Below, piece by piece: positions 54,327 to 62,809 of a stretch of 64,000 bases of DNA. Numbering within the stretch: position 1 is the first letter of the stretch; every line of letters begins with the position of its first letter. The position numbers and the translations under genes were made by a program. The DNA is from Luteibacter sp. dw_328 (lineage in GTDB: Bacteria > Pseudomonadota > Gammaproteobacteria > Xanthomonadales > Rhodanobacteraceae): positions 62,001-126,000 of the forward strand of contig NZ_JAAVUW010000010.1 of NCBI RefSeq assembly GCF_018449605.1, given 5' to 3'. The notes below the pieces were generated by a model. The model saw only the letters and a program-made list of their open reading frames with translations. It was not told where the DNA came from and did no database searches.

Positions 54327-55451
54327 ATGAGCCACGATTCTTCTTCTCTCAAGGCACGGGCGCAGGCCCTGCTGGAACAGGCCGGCATCACCCTCGGCGG
54401 AAACCGGCCTACCGACCTCGTCGTGCATGACGAGCGCACCTATCCCCGCGTATTCGCGCACGGCTCGCTAGGCCTGGGCGAGGCCTATATGGAAGGCTGG
54501 TGGGACGTCGGCGACCTCCCGGCCTTCTTCGCCCGCGTACTCGGCTCCCATGTCGACGACTCGCTGCGTACGCTGGACACCCTCGTCGCGCACCTGAAGG
54601 CGCGTTTCCTCAACCTGCAGCGCGGCGACCACGCCTGGGACGTGGGTCGGCAGCATTACGACCTGGGCAACGACCTTTTCGAAGCGATGCTGGGCAAGCG
54701 CATGGTCTATTCCTGCGGTTACTGGGCGAACGCAAGCAACCTCGACGATGCCCAGGAAGCCAAGCTCGACCTGATCTGTCGCAAGTTGCGCCTGCGTCCT
54801 GGCCAGCGCCTGCTGGACATCGGTTGCGGCTGGGGCGAGGCCCTGAAGTACGCGGCGGAACGCTATGGCGTGAGCGGCGTCGGCGTGACCATTTCGAAGG
54901 AACAGGCCGAGTACGCGCGCGAACTGTGCAAGGGCCTGCCGATCGAGATCCGCCTGCAGGACTACCGCGATCTCGACGAACGCTTCGATGCGATCCTGTC
55001 GGTAGGCATGTTCGAGCATGTCGGCGGGAAGAACTACCGCACCTGGTTCGAAGTGGCGCGGCGTTGCCTGCATCCCGAGGGACTGGCTGTCCTGCATTCC
55101 ATCGGCAGCAACGAACAGCCGGGCCGGCCCGACCCATGGATCGAGAAATACATCTTCCCGAACTCGGTCATACCGGCGATGAGCCAGGTGGCGACCGCGC
55201 TTGAAGGGCTGTTCGTGGTCGAGGACTGGCACAACTTCGGCACCGATTACGATCGCACGCTCACCGCGTGGCTGGCCAACTTCAACGCGGCGTGGCCGCA
55301 ACTGGCCGGACGTTACGACGAGCGGTTCCGCCGTATGTGGCAGTTCTACCTCGGTTGCTCGGCCGGTATCTTCCGCAGCCGACGCGATCAGCTGTGGCAG
55401 CTCACCCTCTCGCCCAGGGGTGTTGCCGGCGGGCTCCGCGTACCGCGCTGA
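54327..55451 (+). CDS. cfa: Cyclopropane-fatty-acyl-phospholipid synthase
   Basis: The ATG at 54327 gives 374 residues, close to the 382 of E. coli Cfa. It has GLGEAYMEGWWDVGDLPAFF (52-71), MLGKRMVYSCGYW and the SAM-binding LLDIGCGWGEALKYAAERYG. It methylenates unsaturated acyl chains of membrane phospholipids, usually on entry to stationary phase or under acid stress. It lies 47 bases after crcB, possibly co-transcribed. Confidence 0.96.
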   Translation: MSHDSSSLKARAQALLEQAGITLGGNRPTDLVVHDERTYPRVFAHGSLGLGEAYMEGWWDVGDLPAFFARVLGSHVDDSLRTLDTLVAHLKARFLNLQRGDHAWDVGRQHYDLGNDLFEAMLGKRMVYSCGYWANASNLDDAQEAKLDLICRKLRLRPGQRLLDIGCGWGEALKYAAERYGVSGVGVTISKEQAEYARELCKGLPIEIRLQDYRDLDERFDAILSVGMFEHVGGKNYRTWFEVARRCLHPEGLAVLHSIGSNEQPGRPDPWIEKYIFPNSVIPAMSQVATALEGLFVVEDWHNFGTDYDRTLTAWLANFNAAWPQLAGRYDERFRRMWQFYLGCSAGIFRSRRDQLWQLTLSPRGVAGGLRVPR

Positions 55452-55486
55452 CGCCGCGACGACTTCGTGCCCCGTACGGTCGGGGC

Positions 55487-56923
55487 ATGAACGAGCGGGC
55501 GAACGCCAGCGGCGGCGTGGTGGAAACAGACGTACCGGCCCGGCTGGACCGCCTGGCGTGGGGACGCTTTCACACGCTCGTCGCCGTCGCGCTAGGCATC
55601 ACCTGGATACTCGATGGCCTGGAAGTCACGATCACCGGGTCGATCGCCGGGGCGCTGAAGTCCAGCCCGGTACTGCACCTCAGCGACATGCAGGTGGGAC
55701 TGGCCGGCAGCCTGTATCTCGTCGGCGCCGTCGCCGGGGCGCTGGTCTTCGGTTGGCTGACCGATCGCCTGGGCCGCAAGAAGCTCTTCACCGTCACGCT
55801 CGGCCTGTACCTCGTCGCGACAGCCGCGACCGCGTTCTCGCCGAGCTTCGTCACCTTCGTGATCTTCCGCATGCTGACCGGGGCCGGCATCGGCGGCGAG
55901 TACGCCGCCATCAACTCAGCCATCCAGGAGCTGATCCCGGCCCGCTACCGTGGGCATACCGACCTGGTGATCAATGGCAGCTTCTGGGTGGGTGCGGCGA
56001 TGGGTGCCCTCGGTGCCGTCGCCCTGCTCGACGGCGGCTTGGTCTCCGCCGAAATCGGCTGGCGGCTCACCTTCGGCCTGGGCGCGATCCTCGGCCTGGG
56101 CGTGCTCGTGCTTCGACACTGGGTACCGGAAAGCCCCCGCTGGCTGATGCTCCACGGACGCATCGACGAAGCCGAGGCGGTCGTCGCGCAGATCGAACAG
56201 CGGCTGGGCGTTCCACCGCCGTCGGAACCGTTGCCGACGCTGCGCCTGCGGCCCCGCCGACTGACCCTTGGCGCCGTCGCTACCACCTTGTTTCGCGACT
56301 ATCCAAAGCGGACCGTGCTCGGCCTGATCCTCATGGCCACCCAGGCGTTTTTCTACAACGCGATCTTCTTCACGTACGCGCTGGTGCTCGGGCGCTTCTA
56401 CGGTGTCGCCGACGCCGATATCGGTTTCTACCTGTTGCCCTTCGCCGCGGGCAATTTCCTCGGCCCGCTGCTGCTGGGGCGGCTGTTCGACACGGTGGGA
56501 CGAAAGCCGATGATCGCCATCACGTATGCCATGTCCGGCCTGCTCCTGTTCGCCACGGCGTGGTTGTTCGTCCACGGCAAGCTGGATGCCCGTACACAGA
56601 CCATGGCGTGGAGCGTCGTGTTCTTCTTTGCCTCGGCGGCGGCGAGCTCCGCGTACCTCACGGTGAGCGAGAGCTTTCCGCTCGAGCTCCGTGCCCTCGC
56701 CATCGCGCTGTTCTACGCCTTTGGCACGGCGCTCGGCGGCGTGGTCGGGCCATGGTTTTTCGGCTCTCTCATCGGCACGGGCGAACGTGAGGCCATCGGT
56801 TGGGGCTATGCCCTTGGTGCCGGCCTCATGCTGCTGGGCGCGGCCGCCGCCCTAGCTCTCGGGATCGCTGCCGAGCGGCGTCCGCTGGAGGATATCGCCG
56901 CTCCGCTCGGGCGCGCCGACTGA
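55487..56923 (+). CDS. MFS transporter of the sugar/metabolite carrier type
   Basis: The ATG at 55487 gives 478 residues with 12 membrane helices. The loop-2/3 motif is GWLTDRLGRKKLF; the ITWILDGLEVTITGSIAG start and PESPRWLMLHGRIDEAEAVV after helix 6 are typical of the SP/AAHS-like group. The substrate is uncertain. It lies 35 bases after cfa. Its last 72 bases overlap the convergent ATP-grasp gene. Confidence 0.88.
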   Translation: MNERANASGGVVETDVPARLDRLAWGRFHTLVAVALGITWILDGLEVTITGSIAGALKSSPVLHLSDMQVGLAGSLYLVGAVAGALVFGWLTDRLGRKKLFTVTLGLYLVATAATAFSPSFVTFVIFRMLTGAGIGGEYAAINSAIQELIPARYRGHTDLVINGSFWVGAAMGALGAVALLDGGLVSAEIGWRLTFGLGAILGLGVLVLRHWVPESPRWLMLHGRIDEAEAVVAQIEQRLGVPPPSEPLPTLRLRPRRLTLGAVATTLFRDYPKRTVLGLILMATQAFFYNAIFFTYALVLGRFYGVADADIGFYLLPFAAGNFLGPLLLGRLFDTVGRKPMIAITYAMSGLLLFATAWLFVHGKLDARTQTMAWSVVFFFASAAASSAYLTVSESFPLELRALAIALFYAFGTALGGVVGPWFFGSLIGTGEREAIGWGYALGAGLMLLGAAAALALGIAAERRPLEDIAAPLGRAD

Positions 56924-58105
56924 CCGTAGGAAACGCCTGCGCAACAGGCTCCGGATGAAGTAGAGCGCGGGCTGTGGGTCGTCCCGCCGAAAGGTATGCA
57001 GGTGCGCCCTCGCCCACTGGCTCAGCACGCGCAACCAGGGCAGCCGTTGGCGCTTTCGCAGGGCGAGCACCGTCGGGATATCGTGGTAGAGGTCGACGCA
57101 GGCCACGCCCTCCGGGTAAGCACGCGTCGCACGCGTCACCGGGAGTCCCTGCGCATCCTGCCAGGCCATCTCGCACACGTTCATGCCGCAGCGTGCGGCG
57201 AACTCGACGTAAGTCCACGCGCGCGTGTTCACCTCGATGATGCGATAGACGCCGTCGCGCGGATCGCGTTTGAATTCGGCGCTGAAGATGCCCCGATAAT
57301 CCAGGCCATCCAGCAGGCGGCGCAAATGATGGACCGCGTCCGGCAGGATCGCGAGTGGCACGGAGTGACAACACGAGCTGTTGCCGAAGTCCGGTGGCGA
57401 CATGCGCAGGCGCCGTCGGGCGAAGACGCCGGCATACGCGCCATGCCTGTCGCGAAAGCCATCCACGAAGAAATGCTCGCTGGCCGGACCGGGAACGTAT
57501 TCCTGGGCCATCACGCTGAAGCCCTGCGCATGCAGACGCGCCCACGTTTCGCGCAGCGCCTCGGGGTTGTCGACCCAGATCCCTTTCACGCCGGTGACAT
57601 CGCTGAAGCGCTGTGAGTTCACGGGCTTGACGAAGACCCGGTCCATCGCGTCGAACGGGATGGTTTCGATGTCTTCCAGGCAGGCGATGCGATACGTCCG
57701 CGGATGCGGAATGTGCGCGGCCGCCAGGTAACCGGCGAAGACCGCCTTGTCCTGCAACAGCTCCTGGGCGTCGCGGCTGGACGTGCTGACCAGGAAACGC
57801 TCGCCGAGCCCGGTCGACGGCAGGTCGGCGAGCCAGAGCGCGGCATCGTCCGCGCCGGGAATGATGACGGCCCTGTCCAGCGGCATCGCCCGTAACGCGG
57901 CGAGCGCCTGTTCGCCCGGTTGGCCATCCCACGGGTCGCTGCCCGGCGTCGGCCGGTACCAGCGCGAACGGGTGACGAGATCGCCGGGTGGGCAGGCCAC
58001 ATAGGCGGGAATACCGGCGATCTGAAGGCAGCGAAGGATACCCAGCGCAGTGGGTCCGCGCCCCATGACAATGGCGGGTATCCGCTCGTCGCCGCACGTA
58101 ATCAT
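56852..58105 (-). CDS. ATP-grasp carboxylate-amine ligase, unknown substrate
   Basis: The 417-residue protein has a pre-ATP-grasp domain (IVMGRGPTALGILRCLQIAG, 12-31) and an ATP-grasp fold with FVKPVNSQRFSDVTG and the metal-binding YRIIEVNTRAW. Such enzymes join a carboxylate to an amine through an acyl-phosphate. A basic C-terminal region (RSLLRRRFLRSVG) may bind membrane or nucleic acid. No partner genes are beside it. It overlaps the MFS gene end by 72 bases. Confidence 0.82.
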   Translation of the reverse strand: MITCGDERIPAIVMGRGPTALGILRCLQIAGIPAYVACPPGDLVTRSRWYRPTPGSDPWDGQPGEQALAALRAMPLDRAVIIPGADDAALWLADLPSTGLGERFLVSTSSRDAQELLQDKAVFAGYLAAAHIPHPRTYRIACLEDIETIPFDAMDRVFVKPVNSQRFSDVTGVKGIWVDNPEALRETWARLHAQGFSVMAQEYVPGPASEHFFVDGFRDRHGAYAGVFARRRLRMSPPDFGNSSCCHSVPLAILPDAVHHLRRLLDGLDYRGIFSAEFKRDPRDGVYRIIEVNTRAWTYVEFAARCGMNVCEMAWQDAQGLPVTRATRAYPEGVACVDLYHDIPTVLALRKRQRLPWLRVLSQWARAHLHTFRRDDPQPALYFIRSLLRRRFLRSVGAPERSGDILQRTPLGSDPES

Positions 58106-58206
58106 ACCGCCCCCTGTGGCGGGTTCCGACGCCGGAATGGCGCACCCTGCAAGGGGAATGTGACATCGGTGAGGGCGACCGGCCAGATCGCCACACGGCC
58201 TATGCC

Positions 58207-59112
58207 CTATCGGTTGGCGCCACGCTGTTCGGCGAGGGCCGCATCGATGGCCGCATCCATGGCCAGTGTGCCCGCGCGCAGGGCGGCGCCGTCGATCAGC
58301 TCGAGCACGTCCGCGAGGCCAGCCGACGACCCGGCGGCCGCGGGTGGCCTCGCTGCCGTGCCGGCAGCCTCCGCACTCATTTCGGTGGCGTACTTCACGA
58401 TCTTCACGGGACGGCCGTTGGCGTCGAAGATCGGGTTGTACGTTGCCTGTATCCAGACCACGACCTGGCCCTTGGCCAATCGTCGATACAGCCCGGCCTC
58501 GTGAAGGCCGGACCGCAAGCGCCGCCAGAAGCCGATATAAGCATCCGAACGGCTTTCGTCCTGATCGACGAAAACACTGTGGTGTTTGCCGACGATTTCA
58601 TCGAGGCGGTAGCCGGTGAAGCCAAGGAATACGTCGTTCGCGTCGAGGATCATGCCGTCGAGCGAGAATTCCACCACACCCTGGGTACGATCGATCGCTT
58701 CCACCCGCTGCTCGCGCGTGGCGACCGCCGTGCGCTCGTCGGAGATATCGCAGGCATACAGGAGCACGGACGAAATCCTTCCGCCCCGGCCGGCGACCGG
58801 AATGTAGACGGCCTGGAACCAGACCTCTCGCCCCTGGGCGCCCAAGGCGCGATAGGTGCCAGCGACCTGCTCGCCACGGGCAAGGGCTCGCCAGAGGTGC
58901 TCCGCATCATCCAATGGGAAGAAGCGGCTGTGGGGCTGGCCGACCACAGCCTCCGCACGGCAGCCGAGTGCCGCAAGGAAGCGCTCGTTGACCGAGCGCA
59001 CGACACCATCCAGGCCGAACTCGACGACCGACTGGCTGCGCGAAAGCGCGGCGATGATCGCGCGCTCCGTGCGGGCGGTGCGTCTGCCGCGCACCCATCC
59101 GAACATACCCAT
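58207..59112 (-). CDS. Double-PAS domain protein without an output domain
   Basis: The ATG at 59112 gives 301 residues (a TTG ten codons upstream is less likely). Two PAS domains are seen: the first near 25-130 (VVEFGLDGVVRSVNERFLAA), the second near 147-255 (VVEFSLDGMILDANDVFLGF; EIVGKHHSVFVDQDE). Both resemble the PAS pair of soluble chemoreceptors such as BdlA. The MCP signalling domain is missing; a short alanine-rich tail ends the protein. Confidence 0.85.
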   Translation of the reverse strand: MGMFGWVRGRRTARTERAIIAALSRSQSVVEFGLDGVVRSVNERFLAALGCRAEAVVGQPHSRFFPLDDAEHLWRALARGEQVAGTYRALGAQGREVWFQAVYIPVAGRGGRISSVLLYACDISDERTAVATREQRVEAIDRTQGVVEFSLDGMILDANDVFLGFTGYRLDEIVGKHHSVFVDQDESRSDAYIGFWRRLRSGLHEAGLYRRLAKGQVVVWIQATYNPIFDANGRPVKIVKYATEMSAEAAGTAARPPAAAGSSAGLADVLELIDGAALRAGTLAMDAAIDAALAEQRGANR

Positions 59113-59201
59113 CGTCGCGCCCCGTACTGCAATGTGATTCAAACTGGCTTATCGGCCGGAGGCGGTCCGGGCTTTAGGCGAACGATACCAGTTTCGTCAT
59201 T

Positions 59202-59489
59202 TCACATTTGCCCGTCGGCCACGGCGAACGGAACCACCCCCGGGTCACGGGACTCACTGGCCTGGCGTCGCATCGGCGCTGCGGGACGCGGCACCGAGGG
59301 TGACGTGCGCCCCAGGGTGATGTTCTTCGAGGCGCGAACCTCCCGGTTCGCGAAGGTCCAGATCTCGCCGGTTTCGGTGACGAATACCGTCCAGTAAAGG
59401 TCCGACTCCGGACCGTAGTCGATCAGGAAATGGGCGAAGCCCTCCCCCTTGGGGGTATTCATCGGAAGCGGTGGGTTCAGTTGCAGCAT
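59202..59489 (-). CDS. Small conserved-looking protein of unknown function
   Basis: The 95-residue product has GAGGAGG six bases before its ATG. The core GFAHFLIDYGPESDLYWTVF (residues 17-36), then GEIWTFANREVRASKNITLG, looks like a compact beta-rich fold, followed by a Pro/Arg-rich tail. No signal peptide or membrane helix. I cannot name the family. Confidence 0.7.
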   Translation of the reverse strand: MLQLNPPLPMNTPKGEGFAHFLIDYGPESDLYWTVFVTETGEIWTFANREVRASKNITLGRTSPSVPRPAAPMRRQASESRDPGVVPFAVADGQM

Positions 59490-59642
59490 GATGTCCTCCT
59501 CGTGTGCCGATTAGCTCCAACAGCGCGTGGGGCCGGAGTGAACGTGCCGTCGATCACGCATCACCGGACGCGGACACCACTTTTCGTCGCGGGTGGGTAA
59601 CATGGCGCCATCCGAGCGAAGGTCCATCAGGGGATACAGGGC

Positions 59643-59852
59643 GTGCAGGCACGTAATTTTGCGGTATCGGTTGTCCAGCCCGGTGGCAAGGTCGCCATCG
59701 AGATCGAATTCAACGAAAAAATCCACGGGCTTTCCGGCGACACGCTGTGGCTGTCCCTGGAGGACGATGCCAGCCTCGCGGATGCAGAAGCGCTACGCGC
59801 CCTGCTCGAACGGGTGGGTCACCGCCTTACGGTGACGAACGTACGCGCCTGA
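59643..59852 (+). CDS. Small protein of unknown function (GTG start)
   Basis: A GTG start with AGGGGAT upstream gives 69 residues: MQARNFAVSVVQPGGKVAIE, then IHGLSGDTLWLSLEDDASLA and a C-terminal helix (EALRALLERVG). The composition is protein-like, with no membrane helix. It overlaps the minus-strand membrane gene by 26 bases at the 3' ends. Family unknown. Confidence 0.55.
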   Translation: MQARNFAVSVVQPGGKVAIEIEFNEKIHGLSGDTLWLSLEDDASLADAEALRALLERVGHRLTVTNVRA

Positions 59853-60270
59853 CCGGCGCCGTCGCGGCGTCCGTCACGGTGGTCACCGCGACGGCCAGCG
59901 GTACCACCACCGGCGCCAGCCGGTGGTTCACGCCATGTACTTTTCGGCAGCCGAGGCAATGGCGGGTCATGCCCAGGCCACGCCGGGACGCACGCGGGGT
60001 GCTCAGGAGACAGCCGCAGACATAGCAGCTGGCGATCGCGCCGCGATCCCATAGCTTGACGCGAACGGCCTGCACGGCCACCCAGCCTACCGCCGCCGTG
60101 ACCGACCCGGCGACGATCCAGCCCGGGAGGTTGGAATACAGGGAGAGGATGCCGAGGTCCCCGGGCATCTGCTGTACCGCCTTCATCGCCGTCGCCGCGA
60201 TCGCACCGACGCCAAGGACCATCAGGCCCGGCGAAAACATCCGAAAGTACATCCGTCCGGCGTACGACAT
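59827..60270 (-). CDS. Small membrane protein with a CxxC...CxxC zinc ribbon
   Basis: The 147-residue protein has two hydrophobic segments (about 13-32 and 47-69), then CYVCGCLLSTPR and CLGCRKVHGVNH with four cysteines as two CxxC pairs about 23 residues apart, a likely zinc ribbon. A third hydrophobic stretch (VVVPLAVAVTTV) follows. No known family recognised. Confidence 0.65.
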   Translation of the reverse strand: MSYAGRMYFRMFSPGLMVLGVGAIAATAMKAVQQMPGDLGILSLYSNLPGWIVAGSVTAAVGWVAVQAVRVKLWDRGAIASCYVCGCLLSTPRASRRGLGMTRHCLGCRKVHGVNHRLAPVVVPLAVAVTTVTDAATAPVRRVRSSP

Positions 60271-60352
60271 GTGGCTCCCCTTCCCCAGCCGGATGCTCCC
60301 GGCGGGGTCAGGTTGGAGGCTACAGGGTCTACCCGCCGTGAACGAGCGACGG

Positions 60353-62785
60353 TCAGGCCGCGGCCGTCCCGAACGACGGCGGCCGGTCGGCCTTTGCCTT
60401 GCCGAACGCCTCGTTCGGCGTGTCGCCCATGACGAAGCTCAGGGTGCCACCGGCGACCAGCTCCTTATGGGAAATCCAGCTCCTGGTCCACGGCTGTCCG
60501 TTCCAGCTCACCGACTGGATGTACGGCCGGCCGGGGCCATTGCCCTTCGCCTCGATCACCAGCGTCCGGCCCCCGCCCACCTGCACTTCCGCGCGGTCGA
60601 GGAGCGGGCTGCCGAAGACGTAATTCGTGCTGACCGGATCGACCGCGTACAAGCCCATCGCGCTGATCACGTACCACGCGCTCATCTGGCCGCAGTCTTC
60701 GTTGCCGGGGAGACCGTCGGGCTCGGGCAGGTACATGGATTCAAGGATCATGCGCACCCGCGCCTGGGTCTTGTGATGCGAGCCCGAGTACGCGTAGAGG
60801 TAAGGCATGTGGTGACCCGGCTCGTTGCCGAAGGCGTACTGGCCGATCATGCCGGCGATATCCGGCGGCGCATTGTCCGGAAGCGCCGGGTCCGCATTGA
60901 AGAGGCCGTCGAGCTTGGCCTCGAACGCGGTTTCGCCACCGAACAGCGTCATGTAGTTGTACACGTCATGCTGGTTGAGGAAGGTGGCCTGCCAGGCATT
61001 CGATTCGGTGAAGTCACGCCAGCGCTTCGAGTGACCGATCGCGATCGGGTCGAAAGGCAGAAGCCAGCTGCCGTCGTCGCCACGCGGGCGGACGAACTGC
61101 GTGTCCTTGTCGAACACGTTGCGATAGTTCTGCGACTGCGTGCGAAGGAGGGCTGCGTCGTCCGCATGACCGAGCGCGTCGGCCATGTGCGCGACGGCCC
61201 AGGCGTCGTACGCGTATTCGAGGGTCTTGCTGGCCGCCTCGCCTTCCTTGTCGCTGGGGATGTATCCCTTCGCGCGGAACGCCGGCAGGCCGAAGTAGTC
61301 GTCCTGCAGGGCGCGGCGACGGAGCACCGGCCAGGCTTTCGCATAGTCGATGCCGGTGAAACCCTTGGCCTGTGCCTCGGCGATCACCGGTGCGCAGTGG
61401 TAGCCGATCATGCATACGGTTTCGATGCCCTGCAGCGGCCACACGGGCGCGCCACTCGGGCTTTCCACGGCCAGACGCACGAGACCATCGACTAGGTCGG
61501 GCACGCGCTCGGGCTGATACAGCGTGAACAACGGATGCTCGGCACGATACGTATCCCACAGCGAGTAAGTGCTGTAGTTGTGGCGACCCTCGGGCAACGT
61601 GTGCACCGCCTTGTCCATGCCGCGGTAGCGACCGTCGAAGTCGCTGAAAACGGTCGGCGCGAGCATGGTGTGGTAAAGCGAGCTGTAAAACGTGCGCTTG
61701 ATCTTGTCCGACGAGGACTCGATGCGGATACGCGAAAGCTCGTGCTCCCACTCAGCCTCGGCCGAGGCGCGCACGCCGTCGAAGTCCCAGCCGGGGATTT
61801 CGTTATCCAGATTGCGCATGGCGCCGTCGATGTCGACACCCGAGATGCCGACCTTCACCAGCAGGGGTTCGCTCGACGCCTTATCGAAATGCAGCGCCGC
61901 CTTCAGCTGGTTGCCCTTGATCGTGTTTGCCCCCTTGGGCAAGGCCTTGTCGTCGCTATACAGCGTGGCGCTGACGACAGGTCGCGACAGCTTCATGGCG
62001 AAGTAAATGACGCGGCCGGTCGCCCACTGGTACACGCGACGGCCGCCGACGACGGTGTCGTTGCCGACGAGGGTCAGCTCGACATCACTGAGCCGGGTCG
62101 GCGTCTCAATGTTGTCCTGGTAGCCGTGTGCGAGGTCGAGCAGGATGTGGGCCTCGCCCTCCTTCGCGAAGGTATAGCGGTGTATGCCGGCCCGCAGCGT
62201 GGCAGTGAGCTCGGCAAGGATGTCGTGCTCGGTCAGCTTCACCCGGTAGTACCCTGGATGCGCCTGTTCGCCGGTGTAATGCGAGCGGTAGCCCTTCACG
62301 TGCGTGCGATAGCCCTTCTCCGGCTTCTGCCCACCCTTGTGCTTGGCGTCGAAGCGCGACACGTAGTTCACGCCGTCGAAATCGCGGTCGCCGGGCTGCA
62401 GGCGCACCGCACCCATCGCCGGCATGACCAGGAAGTCGAGCATGTCCGCTGCGCCGGTGCCGGACAGGTGCGTATGCGAGAAGCCCATGATGGAGCCGTC
62501 GCCCTGGTGGTAGCCGGACGAACCGTCCCACTCGGCGTTGTTGGTGTCCGGGCTCAGCTGGACCATGCCGAACGGCCGCGTCGCACCCGGATAGGTGTGA
62601 CCGTGGCCGCCCGAACCGACGAAGACGTCGACGTAACGCAAGACGCCATCCGCAGCGGTGCCGCCGCTGGCGGGTGGCGCGTTCAGGCCTTTGTGTACGC
62701 CACCGGCCAGTGCGGTGAGGGAACCGAGCTGACCGACGGCCGAAACAGCGGCCATCCCTTGCAGAAAACGTCGACGGGTAACCAT
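60353..62785 (-). CDS. GH92 family alpha-mannosidase, Tat-exported
   Basis: The 810-residue protein begins with a twin-arginine signal (TRRRFLQG, then a hydrophobic stretch to about residue 29), so it should be exported folded. GSGGHGHTYPGATRPFG (58-74), GFSHTHLSGTG and the C-terminal GNEDCGQMSAWYVISAMG are GH92 signatures, part of the calcium-dependent exo-alpha-mannosidase site. It follows the GH125 gene by 24 bases, and GGAG precedes its ATG. Confidence 0.95.
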   Translation of the reverse strand: MVTRRRFLQGMAAVSAVGQLGSLTALAGGVHKGLNAPPASGGTAADGVLRYVDVFVGSGGHGHTYPGATRPFGMVQLSPDTNNAEWDGSSGYHQGDGSIMGFSHTHLSGTGAADMLDFLVMPAMGAVRLQPGDRDFDGVNYVSRFDAKHKGGQKPEKGYRTHVKGYRSHYTGEQAHPGYYRVKLTEHDILAELTATLRAGIHRYTFAKEGEAHILLDLAHGYQDNIETPTRLSDVELTLVGNDTVVGGRRVYQWATGRVIYFAMKLSRPVVSATLYSDDKALPKGANTIKGNQLKAALHFDKASSEPLLVKVGISGVDIDGAMRNLDNEIPGWDFDGVRASAEAEWEHELSRIRIESSSDKIKRTFYSSLYHTMLAPTVFSDFDGRYRGMDKAVHTLPEGRHNYSTYSLWDTYRAEHPLFTLYQPERVPDLVDGLVRLAVESPSGAPVWPLQGIETVCMIGYHCAPVIAEAQAKGFTGIDYAKAWPVLRRRALQDDYFGLPAFRAKGYIPSDKEGEAASKTLEYAYDAWAVAHMADALGHADDAALLRTQSQNYRNVFDKDTQFVRPRGDDGSWLLPFDPIAIGHSKRWRDFTESNAWQATFLNQHDVYNYMTLFGGETAFEAKLDGLFNADPALPDNAPPDIAGMIGQYAFGNEPGHHMPYLYAYSGSHHKTQARVRMILESMYLPEPDGLPGNEDCGQMSAWYVISAMGLYAVDPVSTNYVFGSPLLDRAEVQVGGGRTLVIEAKGNGPGRPYIQSVSWNGQPWTRSWISHKELVAGGTLSFVMGDTPNEAFGKAKADRPPSFGTAAA

Positions 62786-62809
62786 GAATCGCTCCAGCTC
62801 AATGCCGCG

